NCBI RefSeq assembly: GCF_009727055.1
Contig: NC_052354.1
Span: 47,440,263 to 47,504,262, forward strand
DNA: 64,000 bases
From: Benincasa hispida
Taxonomy: Eukaryota > Streptophyta > Magnoliopsida > Cucurbitales > Cucurbitaceae
Reading direction: 5' to 3'
Under the pieces are notes generated by a model that was given only the letters and a program-made list of their open reading frames with translations, had not been told where the DNA came from and made no database searches. Below, in pieces: positions 46,778 through 58,367 of this stretch (position 1 is the first letter of the stretch; each line of letters opens with the position of its first letter). Made by a program: the position numbers and the translations under genes.

Positions 46778-48479
46778 TAATGCTTTATTTTATGAGATGG
46801 AATTACAGATGAAATGCGATGATGAAAAATGTGTTGAGCACTCAAGTTTTCTCAGTGGAATCCAAGTGTAAACCCCACTGAGTTTCCTGGTAAGTCCAAG
46901 GTCAAACTTGGGGACTTGGGAAAACAGGTTGCGGTGGTAATTTTCAGGAAAACTTTGCAGTAATCGGTAACTCAAATAGTTGTTGGTTTTGTTTGTTGCT
47001 GTAATGAAATAAATAAATGCGACGGATTTGAGAAAAGTTTGATTGTGTAATAGATGCACTAAGTATGCAGATGAATGGGTTGATAAGGTCTTTAGCTAGC
47101 GTTACTTGGGAATGCATCAGACTATGCGATTATGCTACACCCATGCACAACAAGTAATTTTCCAATGCAAATGCAGTGCTCCTAAATTTAGGACGAATGT
47201 GTTGAATGCAAAAGTGTCCATAGAGCTTATTCCTAAGTCTCTACTCTTTTTTTATGCGATGATGCAAAATGCACAAAGGCACGGTGACCACACACAATCA
47301 TATCCTATCTCTAGGATGCATACGATGCGTTAATAGCAAACAGTGCTTATTCCTAAGCTTCTATCTCTTGATTATACGTTTTAATCTGACTCTCCCAAGC
47401 CTAGATTCTAACCTGACTTTTCCAAGCCTAGATCTTATCCTTAGACTACCCTCCCGAGTATCTCTAATGGACGAATGAAGCATACATAAAACAAGACAAT
47501 CGCATAGAACGAATATCCCCAGTTAAGCTAGCTAAGTGCTTCTCAACCCATTCAACAGATTTAGCTACTCATGCGTAAATAACAAAGAGTGAACAAATAT
47601 AGAGAAGTAAATTCTATTTTTAAATGAGTTTGAATACAAAATAACAATGGAAGATAAATGTAGAAAGCCTAGTAGCAATCCCTTGCTGACCGAGGCTTTT
47701 ACACTGGCAATCTCTATTCGGTTCAAAAGATATTCCTGCTTTCGAAGGAGCTGGCCCTCTCTCTGATCTTGAAGCTTCTAGCACTCTCCCGAGCTCACTG
47801 GAATGATCTATCGGCACAACCTCCTTCTCTTACTTCCATCTTAAAATAAAAGAAAATCTAAGAACAAGGCTAAACTATCTAAGGAAAAATTCTCTAACTC
47901 TCCGAACTCGTGAACTTGCTGAACAGTTGAACTGCTGAACCCCTTTTCTGAAGGATTCCTTCAGTATTTATAGAGCTTCCGGGGTGAAAGGCGGCTTCTT
48001 TCTTATAATTGCACAGATGGTATGGCTTTTTCTCTTACTGATGCACCGAATATTTGTCACCGAAAAGCTGGGTGTACTTGTTATAGTTAGCAGCTTGTCA
48101 ACTTAATTCAGATTCGATCGACATCAGCTTTCTGTATCATCGTGATTAATTATGCCTTTCACCCAGATGCGCCCACCAAGTTTCGCTGGCTCTATGTGGC
48201 AATCCTTCTTGAGCAGATGTTTGCGAACACAATCACCGCAAAGCCTTGTGGTGATGCTGCGCTCGACAATTGATTTCTTGTGATCGGTCTTTTCGCCTTG
48301 CGTCAATGCATATTCTGCATAAAAATACAAAAATCAATTGTTTCTATGCGATGAATGCATGCGACAGAAATGTTATGAACTTAATGCTTTTTGGACACAA
48401 TCTAACATATTTTATAAACGCAAGCCAACATTGTTTAAGAACTTAGCACTGTAATAACGTGCATTTCTGCTCGTTATCA
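46778..48479 (-). mobile_element. Athila-like LTR (probably solo)
   Basis: The left end TAATGC and the right end ...CGTTATCA match the LTR at 51671-53418 and the others. The hairpin ATAACG...CGTTAT is at 48461-48479 and the TATA at 47964-47975. The flanks CTCGT and CTTCT do not match, so either the target duplication has decayed or this was joined by recombination. About 1.7 kb. Confidence 0.8.
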
Positions 48480-49735
48480 CTTCTTATCATAAGAGCCTAG
48501 ACTGCATAGTGCTCCTAGCTCGCATGAGCTTAAAAGATGAATGACCTAAAAAAAATCTCTTTATTGAACTACATTATGACTTGATCCCGATCATTGTAAA
48601 AGGTACGTAGGCAGTTTGAAAGAAACTTCAAGTTCAGTCTGGCAAAAAAAAAACATTTGAACTACGTCATGACTTGATCCCTTTCTTCAAGGGTACGTAG
48701 GCAACTTAAATAAATTTAAGTTTAGACCATAAAAAAGGGTACCACAATCACCCTACGTATGGCGATACATGACATATTAAAGATGTTCGTCCCTATTAGG
48801 GGCAACACAACAAATTGAAGATGTTCATCCCTTTAAGAAGCTAACACAGTAAATTAAAAGCATACACTTGGAATGGCGTTTCGCTTCTTCATTGAAGTCA
48901 AGTTCGGAGGCTTCACCACTTCCTCTTTCAAGTCAAAATTGGATGTTTCGTTTCATCCTTTTCGAAGTTCAATTTGGTGCGACTTCTCTGCTTCCCCTAA
49001 AAAATATTCTTCCCTGCAACTTCACTTCTTCTCTAAAAGTTGTTGTAGTTTTGCCTCCTCTACAAAGATGTTGTTGCTGTTGTTTCTTCATATCCAAGTT
49101 CAAGGATCGGACTGTTGCTTTGATGGTTGCACTGCTATTTCTCCATCTCCGAATTTTATGGTTGCGCTGCTACTTCCCCGTCTCCAAGTTTGAAGGTTGC
49201 ACTATTGCTTCTACAACTCTAACTTCGATGGTTGCACTAATGCTTCTCCGTCTTCAAGTTCAAGGGTTGGATTGCATGCCTTTTCATCTTCAAGTGAGGC
49301 TTCGTCTATGTTTCTCCATCTTCAATTTTAGAATCTTCGTCGAATTCTCTCGCTCTTCAAATTTAGAGGCTCCATCATGCTTCTCTATCTTCAAGTTCAA
49401 AGGTTTCATCGATGTTCCATCTTCATGCTCAAGTATGGAGGCTTCGCAATGCCATCTTCACGCTCAAAGTCACAAAGTCAAGCCTTCTACCAAAGATTCA
49501 TTGTTGCTTCATCAAACTCAAATGCAGGGCATTCATCAATGCTTCATCGAACTTAATTGCGAAGGATTCACAGATACTTCAAGCTCAACTAAAGAGGATT
49601 CGTCGATGCTTCGTCAAGCTCAAATACGGAGGCTTCGCCCATATTTCAAACTTAAATGCAAAAGATTCGCCGATACTTCAAGCTCAAGTGTAGAGGATTG
49701 GTCGATGCTTTGTTAAGCTCAGATGCCGATGATTC
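48480..49735 (+). mobile_element. gypsy 3' untranslated internal region
   Basis: Two units of GAACTACxTxATGACTTGATCCC...GGTACGTAGGCA (about 48570-48640 and 48656-48720) occur, a pattern I associate with the 3' side of this gypsy family. From 48870 to 49735 the DNA is built of degenerate CTTCAAGTTCAAGG/CTTCATCGAACTCAAATG repeats. The 282-codon plus-strand frame at 48868-49716 is a by-product of these repeats (Ser/Phe-rich, no domain) and is not called as a gene. Confidence 0.55.
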
Positions 49736-50045
49736 ATTGATGCTTCATCGAACTCAAATGTCGAGCATTCGCCGATGTTTCGTCAAACTCAAATGAAGAA
49801 TCTCCGTCGTGGGCATTAGTTTTCCCACGTTCAATTGTTTGAACACTGAGAGTGGCATTAAATTTATACTCGCCCCGAGATTGCATAGTGCTTGGCTGAT
49901 GTAGACCCCTCCAATTGAGCAGGGTATTGTGAAGCTTACAGGGTAGCACATCTTCGGTGGGATTACAGTGATTGACCTTTGCGTTACTGCCACCGTAGCG
50001 ATCTTTTCTTCATCATTCTGTTTCTTTTTCAATCTTTGCGGGAAT
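49736..50045 (-). pseudogene. Athila-like protease fragment lacking the catalytic Asp
   Basis: The minus-strand frame 49754-50032 ends with ISQALCNLGASINLMPLSVF. Retroviral-type aspartic proteases of Athila elements have Asp-Leu-Gly-Ala-Ser here; this copy has Asn (AAT) for the catalytic Asp, so it would be inactive. It is truncated at about 49735, where the plus-strand gypsy sequence begins; reverse transcriptase and integrase are absent. Confidence 0.8.
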
Positions 50046-50105
50046 GGTGACCGTTGTACTTCTCTGTTTCGTGTTCTAGAGGCTTGAAGGTGGATGCAAC
50101 TTTTT

Positions 50106-50665
50106 TTATTCCTGTGTCAACAGGTTCTTAGGTTTCCTCGCATCCAGGTTGGTCCTGGTGGGCTCTTTCCCTTCTTCTGTTATCGTCTTTCCGTTTAGCA
50201 AGGAGACTGCTAGGCATTGTTCCTTTCCTGTGTTCCCGGGGTTGCGAGGGAGCTTAATTGAGCTCGTCAACGACCCTTGCAGTCTATTTTTCAGTTTGCC
50301 CGCAATCTGTCCTATTTGGATTTTGAGATTGCGGATAGAAGTCGCCTGATTCTGGAGGACCGTCTCGTTCTTTTCAATGTACTGCTTTAATATGTTCTCT
50401 AGGGAGGATGATGGCGGTGCTTGCAAGCTGTTCTTGTGATTATGCGGTTGACTGTTCGTTCACGGGAAAAATCATAGCGATTCTTACGCCATAAGTTGAT
50501 AACTCTGTTGATTATTTTTCCATGAGAAATTGGGGTGGTTTCTCCATCCGGGGTTGTATGTATCAGAGAAACGGTTGCTCTTTATGAAATATACTTATTG
50601 CAGGTTCCTCGGACATTGTTCCATCGGATGCGAATCTCCACAAGTAGAACAACTCGTGCTCGTTT
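50106..50665 (-). pseudogene. Athila-like gag C-terminus with CCHC knuckle
   Basis: At about 50612-50652 the minus strand reads CSTCGDSHPMEQC, a complete CxxCxxxHxxxxC zinc knuckle that would bind RNA. Downstream, 50106-50426 holds SLENILKQYIEKNET...QATSIRNLKIQIGQIAGKL, a helical segment typical of Athila gag. A stop separates the two. Confidence 0.8.
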
Positions 50666-50836
50666 GTTCAATTGCGTTGACCTACCCTCTTTGCGTTCCA
50701 GGGCTATTGATTGTGATGCCTTGTAATAGGTTGATCATCGCATTCATTTGATTTTATTAAGATGCGATGGCCCCATTGTTTACGTCACCTTCTCGAATTC
50801 TTAATCGTTGATCTCTTTCCCTCCAATCTTCGTGAT

Positions 50837-51498
50837 TCATATGCGATCAAGAATATTTTTAGCCTTATTATAAGTTTTGTCAAGCAGACCACCAGCTGCT
50901 ACCGCATTGGTAGCTGTCTGTGATGCAGGGTTCAAACCGTGATAAAATATCTCCATCTGGAGACAGTCAGGTAAGCCGTTGTGTGGACAATCTCGCACCA
51001 ATCTCTTAAACCTCGCCCAGGCATCGTTGAGCAATTCATCAATTTCTTGTTTAAAATTTGTAATCGACTTTCTTCTTCTTGCGTTCTCGGTAGGGGGGAA
51101 GTATTTCTTCATGAACTTCTCTACTACTTCTTCAGCTGAGATGTTTGGGAACACAAAAGGGTTACAGATTTCAAGAAACTCCGGAAAAGGACATGTGGAT
51201 CCTCACCACGCCTTCCACCAAACTGTCTGGTCGTCGGAATCATTTGCAACATAACCGACTTCATCTCAAACCTTGGTTCATCCAAAACTGGCCTCATGAT
51301 TCCTAGGGAGAAATCGTAGAGGTTAGGTGATGCATAGTCCCGGAATGGGTCTATTGCGGCCATTTGCCAAGAGAATGGAGTGTGCCATGATATTGTTCGC
51401 GTTTGCTGCACTATCTTCCGATTGCTCCGCCATTCTAGGATGTCTCTCTTGTTGTTGTCGGCGGTTGTCTCTCTATCTTCTTGGGAACATTCTTTCAA
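50837..51498 (-). pseudogene. Athila-like gag, capsid region
   Basis: The minus-strand frame 51124-51498 has the N-terminal part (RPVLDEPRFEMKSVMLQMI), and frame 50837-51154 has the retrotransposon gag domain (VEKFMKKYFPPTENARRRKS, RFKRLVRDCPHNGLPDCLQM, FYHGLNPASQT, AAGGLLDKTYNKA). The two overlap in different frames, so a frameshift near 51130-51150 breaks the gene. Its position 150-800 bp from the primer site is normal. Confidence 0.88.
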
Positions 51499-51647
51499 TC
51501 TCTAGGTCATAGTTAGACTCAGGAATGTTTCCTTCACTCATAAGACACCTATTTCTTCCCTAACCAAAGGAATGGCAGTGCACAGAGGTCGAAAGTTGCA
51601 AAGAAAATAAAAAAAGGTATTGTTAGCACAATATGTACTGTCGTAGT

Positions 51648-51664
51648 CCCCCGCAACGGTGCCA
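51648..51664 (-). promoter_or_regulatory. primer-binding site, tRNA-Asp type
   Basis: Minus strand TGGCACCGTTGCGGGGG, next to the LTR end at 51671; nearly the complement of the plant tRNA-Asp 3' end. Confidence 0.8.
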
Positions 51665-51670
51665 AAAACT

Positions 51671-53418
51671 TAATGCGTTGTAAATGTGATGCGATTATGG
51701 GGTATATTTGCAATTATGAGTTGCAGATGAAATTTTTCCTTGTAAAACCTAAGTATAAATTTCACTAGGTTTCCTGGTAAGTCCAAGGTCGAACACAGGG
51801 ACTACTCAGTTACTTTGCGACAGTAAATTTGATTCCTTTGTTTAAGTGTATTTACTATGCTACGGATTCAAGTAAAGAGTTGATGAAATCAAGAATTACA
51901 ATGAATATGCGATGAACGGGTTGAGAAGGGATTTAGTTAACACTTCCTAAGATTGCGTTCAAGTTATGCGATCATGCTACACACACAACAGCATGTCATC
52001 TCCCAATGCAAATGTCATAATTCCTATTTCTAGGACACATGCGATGTATTAAATAATGTCGATAAGACTTATGTCTATGCCTCTATTCTTGTCTATGTAA
52101 TGATGAATGATGCACACATACACAAGGTAACCGCATACTATCATATCCTATCTCTAGGGTGCATGGTGAATTGTACTTATGTCTATGCCTCTATTTTGTC
52201 TATGTAATGATAATGATGCACACTATACACAAGTAACCGACTCTCCCAAGCCTAGATTCTAATCTGACTCTCCAAGCCTAGATTCTAATCTGACTCTCCC
52301 AAGCCTAGATTCTAATCTGACTCTTCCCAAGCCTAGATTCTAATCTGACTCTCCCAAGCCTAAGATTAAATCTGACTCTCCCAAGCCTAGATTCTAATCG
52401 ACCTCCCAAGCCTAGATTCTAATCTGACTCTCCCAAGCCTAGATTCTAATCTGACTCTCCCAAGCCTACATTCTATCTTTACACCACTCTCCCAAACATC
52501 TCTAAAGGGTGAATGATGCATAGATAAGACAAAATGATCGCATAAAGTGAAGATCTTAGGTCATGCTAGCTATTCTCAACCCATTCGGAAATTTAGCTAC
52601 TCATGCGAAGTATGGAGAGATTGAACACAAGTTGAAATAAGATTTCCATTGTCTATAGATTAAATGCAGAATACAAAATAACAATAGAATGTAAAGAAAA
52701 GAAGCCCAGTAGCAATGCCTTGCTTCCCGTGGCCTTTTACACTGTCTTTTCACTCCAACTCTGCTCAGATGAATATTCTTGCTTCCGCAAGTGTTGGCCC
52801 TTTCTCGTTTTGTAGCACTTCCCGACAATCTTTCGAGCTGTCCGGGGATGATCTCTCGGCGTCTTCTTCTCTTCACTTGTCTCCGTCTTCTAAGTATGAC
52901 TGTGAACAAGCTAACGGTAACTATCTTGTATATGATCTTTATTCTATATCGCAAACTTCTTTAACGATGGTGGCCTTCGGTATTTATAGAGCTCAAGGTG
53001 AAGAAGCTTTTCTCTCTAATGATTGCAATGATGAGCGGTCATTAAATCTCCTACTCTGATGCACCAATTAATAGTCACCGAAAGTTGAGTGTACTTGCTA
53101 CAATGTGTCGTTAATGGCTTGTCTACTAAATTCGGATTCGATCGTCATCAGCTTTCCGTCCCATCATGATTTATTGTGCTTTCACCTTGATGCGTCGTCC
53201 TTATGCAGCCACCTTCTTGAACAACTTCTCGCGATTGCATATAATCGCATGACTTTTTCCTGCACAAAAATAAGTAAATTAACTGCTTTTATACGATGGG
53301 CGCATGCGATCGCAATATTCTCAGTTTAACGCTCTTGGACATGTTTTTGTATATTTTTACATTCCCTCATTGTTTTACTTATTTGCGATGTAATAACGTG
53401 CATTTCTACCCGCTATCA
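51671..53418 (-). mobile_element. Athila-like 5' LTR with expanded minisatellite
   Basis: Minus strand TGATAGCG...CGCATTA. It lies upstream of the primer site and gag on the minus strand, so it is a 5' LTR. The TATA is at 52980-52990. Hairpin stem ATAACG/CGCTAT has one mispair. A 27-bp array is at 52240-52478. To its right the minus strand reads GAGGGAG immediately before the LTR, which looks like a polypurine tract and is unexpected for a 5' LTR. No target duplication is visible. Confidence 0.85.
52240..52478. repeat. nine-unit ~27-bp minisatellite in LTR
   Basis: The unit ACTCTCCCAAGCCTAGATTC plus TAATCTG is repeated nine times (26-28 bp each) with small changes. The sister LTR at 47388-47450 has only about two units, so the array expanded in this copy. 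Confidence 0.9.
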
Positions 53419-54150
53419 CTCCCTCAAGTGCGAGTTATGGATCACTTCAATTCCTGTAAGAAAAAAATAATGGGGCAAGTTAGTAAAAAAAAAGACAAAA
53501 AAAGAGAGAGAGAGAAACGGAAAAAGAAGAAAAGGAAAAAAAAAAGTCGGCAGAGGAAATAATTTAAAAAATAAAAATAAATAAATAAACAAAAAGAAAA
53601 AAAGAGGAAAATCGGGCAAAAACCCTAACGACGGAAGCTGTTTGGACGATAAAAAATCAACGCTTGACCAAATGGACCACAACGACAGACGGTGCGAGCG
53701 AACAGTAGACGTTGTCGCAAGCGAGACGGTCAATCAGCAGTGATGGATGGAAAACTTCGACGATCCTCGATGGCGAGCCACGAGCCTCGGCAACCTAAGG
53801 CAGAAAACACTCGACGAATGGTGCCGAATCTCTGCGAGCCTCGACGGTGAACGGATGTCAAGCCACTACAGCCAGCAGCGGCGGACGAGCGGTGGACAGC
53901 AGGCGAATGGCATCTATATAGATGGCGTGTCGATCGTGGCTTCACGGATGGCGGCTGGGTGGCTCGGGGGGATCGTGGCTCAATGCAGCTCGACTCGTCT
54001 AAACAGGAGCAGGTCAGCGGCTTGAACTTCTAAAGGATGGCTCGACGGCTCGGAAATAAAAAAAAAAAAAAGGAGAAGTTTTTTCTTTCTTTACCTTGTA
54101 GATTGATGGGATAGAGCTGCAGAAGGTCTTGGTCTTCACTGAATCTAAAA
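53419..54150. other. unassigned, purine-rich then GC-rich
   Basis: A run of A/G-rich sequence (53455-53610) is followed by a GC-rich stretch (53640-54050) with overlapping short frames on both strands and no recognised domain. It lies between the Athila-like LTR and the 69-bp repeats, and is probably internal to the surrounding gypsy element. Confidence 0.4.
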
Positions 54151-54269
54151 TCAAATAAGGAAATCAAAGATTTGGTTAAATCTAGATTTTTTTCTTTTCA
54201 AGCCCCAAATTTTACTTTTGTTCATTTTTCTTCCCCTTCTTTTTTAAAATTTTTGGCCCTGTACCAAAT

Positions 54270-55720
54270 CCTTTGATTAGTTAAGTTTTATCTCCAAATC
54301 AAATGGAATTGAGATGAAACTTGAAATTTCATTTTAAATTCCAAATTTTTAAGTTTTACCTCCAAATCAAATTATATTGGGGATGAAACTTAAATTTTCA
54401 TTTTTAATCCAAAATTTTTAAGTTTTATCTCCAAATCAAATTAAATTGGGAATGGAACTTGAGTTTTCATCTTAAATCCAGAATTTTTAAGTTTTATCTC
54501 GAAATCAAATTAAATTGGAGATGGAACTCGAATTTTCATTTTAAATCCAAAATTTTTAAATTTTATCTCCAAATCAAATTAAATTGGGGATCGAACAGTC
54601 ATTTTAAATCTAGAGTTCTTAGGTTATATCTCTAAATCAAATTAAATCGGGGATAAAATTTGAATTTTTTCTTAAATTAAAATTTGGTCATATTCCAAAT
54701 TTCATACTAAATTCAAATTTCTAAGATTTTATCTCCAAACCAAATTAAATTGGAGATAAAACTCAAAATTTTTCCTTCAATTAAAATTTGGTCATATTCC
54801 AAATTTCCTACTAAATTCAATTTTCTAAACTTTTATCTTCTAACCAAGTTAAATTGGAGATAAAACTCAAATTTTTTCTTTAAATTAAAATTTGATCATA
54901 TTCTAAATTTTATTCAAAATCAAATTGTTCAATTTGATATTAAACTATATATAAAATCTCAAATTAAAATTTGGACATATTTCAACACTTATCCTAAATC
55001 TAAATCAACCAAATTTTGATTTTTATCCTCAAGTCAAATTAAATTAAAGATAAAATCTTAAATTGATGTAAAATTGAAATTTGGGCATCTTTCAATTTTT
55101 TTATCAAATTCATCCAAATTTAGGTTCTTATCCCTATTTCCAAATCAATTTCCTAAAATTCATCTCAGATTGAAGTTTGGTCATATTCCAAGTTTTATTC
55201 CTTGTCCAAACTTGAGTTTTTATCTTCAATCAAAATAAATTGTGGATAAGAAACAAAATTCAATTGATCGCTTATTATTCCAAATTTTATCTCAAATCCA
55301 AATCAAATTGGAATAAAATATCAATTTAAAATTTGGCTATATTGTAAATTTTAACTCAAATTCAAGACAAATTTAGTCGGAATAAAATATCAAATTAAAA
55401 TTCGGAAATATTCCAAATTTTATCTCAAAATTCAAGTAAAGTTTAGCTTTTATCCTCAATTCAAATCAAATTGGGATAAAATCTTAAATTAAAATATGGC
55501 CATCTTCCAAACTTTATCTCAAATTCAAGTCAAGTTTAGCTTTTATCCTCAATCCAAATCAAAATAGGGTAAAGAAGTTAAGCTTTTATCCTCATCTAAA
55601 TCAAATTGGGGTAAAATCAAGTTAAGTTTTTATCCTCAATCCAAATCAAGTTGGGGTAAAATCTCAAATTAAATTTTGGTCATATTCCAAAATTTATTCC
55701 AAAAATCTAGTTAAATTTAT
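54270..55720. repeat. ~69-bp tandem repeat array, degenerating rightwards
   Basis: AAGTTTTATCTCCAAATCAAATTAAATTGGGGATGAAACT-type units recur with core positions at 54293, 54361, 54430, 54499 and 54568, a period of 68-69 bp; the next is 63 bp on. Further right, longer and more diverged units continue to about 55720. The array lies just upstream of the 3' LTR. Confidence 0.88.
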
Positions 55721-55844
55721 GTACTAAATTCATGGTTTGACTGACACATCAATTGAGGTCAAATTCAAGAACAGATATATTTGGATTTTGATTCCAACTT
55801 TATATTTTTCAAGATTCATCCACCCATATATGTGCATAAATCTC

Positions 55845-55857
55845 GTAAAGGGGCATT
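55845..55857 (+). promoter_or_regulatory. gypsy polypurine tract
   Basis: GTAAAGGGGCATT lies immediately before the 3' LTR start, as expected for plus-strand priming. Confidence 0.6.
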
Positions 55858-57265
55858 TGTTGAATGAGAAATTTTGATGAATCACGAGTTTCCACATCAT
55901 CAATGAAAGTCCGAGCCTATTGGAAAAATTATAAATTGGATTGGGTCGAGTAATTAAAGTCACTCGGGTCCAACCCAATTCAAGCACATGATAAAATGTT
56001 GGGCTAAATTAAAGATTAAGCTCAAGTCCAGTATTTCGGCCCAATAACAAATGGGTCATAGCCCAACTTTAGCTTAAACCCAATTTGGGCCCAATAAAGT
56101 AATTAGGCCCAAGCCCATGAGAAACCTCTATAAATAGAGGCTCTATCTCTTCATTTGGTGAGAATATTGGAAGAATTAAAGCTCAAAGCTCTCTAAAAAT
56201 CTTAAATCCTGAAGCTCTGAGGATTTGTAGAACACAACTCCTTCAAAGCTTGAAGATCATAATACATACTAAAGCTCTAAAGATCAGAAGACATATCATG
56301 GCTATAAAGATCAGAAGACATATCAAAGCTGTGAATATTAGAAGACATACTACAGCTCTGAAGATCAGAAGGCATATTAAAGCTCTGAAGATTTAAGCTC
56401 CCAAGATCCAAATACTGAAGCTCCTAATTCTTGAAAACCAACGCTCTCAAGTTCTCAAGTACTGAAGACTAAAGCTTCTCAAAGTTTTAAAGATTAAAAC
56501 ACTCAAATTCTAAAGAACTGAATATCTAATCTATTTTAAAGTTTGAAGATTATAATACTTCAACAAATTGACTGTATCTTCACAACCTACAAGCTGAAGA
56601 TTCAATCTCCTCAAACTCAAGAAAAAGCTCACAGGCCGATCCAAAATGATCAACACGCCCAAAGACTACTCCAAGAAGGTCAAAAATTCTAAACCTACAG
56701 AAAATTCTCCCAATAACCAAAAGACTCCCCAACTCCTAAAGTTGACCACACCTGAAGACTGAAGTCCTTCAAAGATAAGAATTCTTCCAAGACTTCAATT
56801 CCAAGAATATCACGCACTTTGCTTCCTCAAATCAAGCGTACGCATTCGACTAAGAGAGAATCAGAGGATCAAGTACTAGAGATCGAATCACACCACATCA
56901 AATCAACATCAACATCAACACCAACTCAAGTTCAACTCCATGAAAAAAGTTTCTCTAGAAGCCTCGTACGAGCACTAATCATCCAAGAAGATCAACAAGC
57001 CCAAAGGCTGATCATCCCAGAAGATCATCAAGCCCAAAGGCCAATCATCTAAGAAAATTGACAAGCCCAAAGACTGATCATCCCAAAAAATCAAGAAGTC
57101 CAAAGGCTGATCATTTAAGAAGATCAACCTGCTTAAAGATTATAATTTTTTTTGAAAGCATTAAAATATTATGTATTAGAGATTGTACTCACTTTCTACA
57201 AAATTAATACAAATACAAAGTTCAAGTTCCACGAAATAAATTTCTCATGAAATCTCGTGCAAATA
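55858..57265 (+). mobile_element. Tat-like gypsy 3' LTR
   Basis: It starts TGTTGAATGAGAAATTT and is colinear with 40486-41880, with many substitutions. The TATA is at 56128-56139. It is followed by CATAT (57266-57270), the same five bases that precede the 5' LTR. The two LTRs thus define one 16.8-kb insertion including nested elements. The plus-strand frame at 56819-57052 is LTR repeat translation, not a gene. Confidence 0.92.
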
Positions 57266-57270
57266 CATAT

Positions 57271-57653
57271 CAAGATTTTTATGACAACAACATCCTAATT
57301 TGACTTGGATTTGTTGTAATCAAATTTCCTAACTTTCATATTTGGCAGCTAGAACCTTTTTAGATTTCTATAAAAGACGCTATACCATTTGAATTAAAGA
57401 GGACGATTGCAAGGAAGAGAAACCCTATAAAATAACTCCAAGTGCGAAAATGTTAGAATGAATCTTGGGCTTAGGCCCATAGTAAAAATTAAAAATAAAA
57501 AAGAGCAAATGTTGTCCCATATTGGAGAATTAAGCATTGCCTAAAAGATATAAGTACCAAGGCATGTTAAAGGTAACTTTAAAGTGTGGTAGTAGTGGAA
57601 GTATAAACATTTTACCATACATGCGCATCACCACTGTCGTTCTGGGCGGGCTT
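57271..57653. other. unassigned flank of gypsy element
   Basis: No gene is recognised. TGTTAGAATGAATCTTGGGC at about 57450 and GTCCCATATTGGAGAA at about 57512 look like pieces of a small LTR-type repeat, without a detectable partner. Confidence 0.3.
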
Positions 57654-58367
57654 GGGTAACCACGCTTGCATGAAAAAGAAATAAATTTTTATTTCTTATC
57701 TATTAATTTTTTTTAACCTAAAAATAAAACGTTTTAATATTAAATGAGTTTTAGTTTCATAATAGTGTAACTGCTTTTTCCCATAGTGCATGTTTCTCTT
57801 TTCGTTCAACCCTAGCAATTTCATATGCTTATTCTTTTTTAAACCCAGACACTGATCTGTAATAAAATATTGTTTTTAATATCGTTTTCTATATTGGACT
57901 TCCTTATCTTCCTTCATCTGTTCTCAACATTAATTTTTGAGTACATGCCTGAAATTAGATATTGTGTTAACCTTGAGGAGCAACCGACATAGCAATTGGG
58001 TAACCACGCTTGCGTGAAAAAAAAAACTTTTTATTACTTATCCATTTAATTTTTTTAACCTAAAAATCAAACGTTTTAATATTAAATAAGTTTCAGTATC
58101 GCAATAGTGTAACTGTTTTTTTTCCCCCATTATGCATGTTTCTCTTCTCCTTCAACCCTAGCCATTTCATATGCTTCTTCTTTTTAAACCCAGACACCGA
58201 TCTGTAATAAAATATTGTTTTTCAATATTGTTTTCTATATTGGGCTTCCTTATCTTCCTTCATCTGTTCTTAACATTAATTTTCCTCGATTCCAGTTCAT
58301 CTTCCAGCGAGTGCACGCCTGATATTGGATATTGTGTTAACCTTAGGGAGCAACCGACATAGTGATT
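57654..58367. repeat. 344-bp direct tandem duplication
   Basis: GGGTAACCACGCTTGC at 57654 recurs at 57998 and the copies stay colinear to GAGCAACCGACATAG (57979-57993 and 58349-58363). The second copy has about 25 extra bases near 58290. Differences are scattered, so the duplication is old. No protein domain is found in either copy. Confidence 0.88.

Noticed and set aside
48868..49716. 282-codon open frame on the plus strand
   Set aside because: It spans degenerate short repeats (CTTCAAGTTCAAGG-like), has overlapping open frames in other phases, is Ser/Phe-rich and shows no domain; best explained as repeat translation.
52240..52478. CRISPR-like repeat array
   Set aside because: The repeats are contiguous with no unique spacers, lie within a plant LTR and vary in length; this is a minisatellite.
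46778..53418. A single Athila-like element with LTRs 46778-48479 and 51671-53418
   Set aside because: The sequence right of 48479 resembles plus-strand gypsy 3' sequence rather than Athila interior, and the outer flanks share no target duplication; two separate pieces fit better, though this is not certain.
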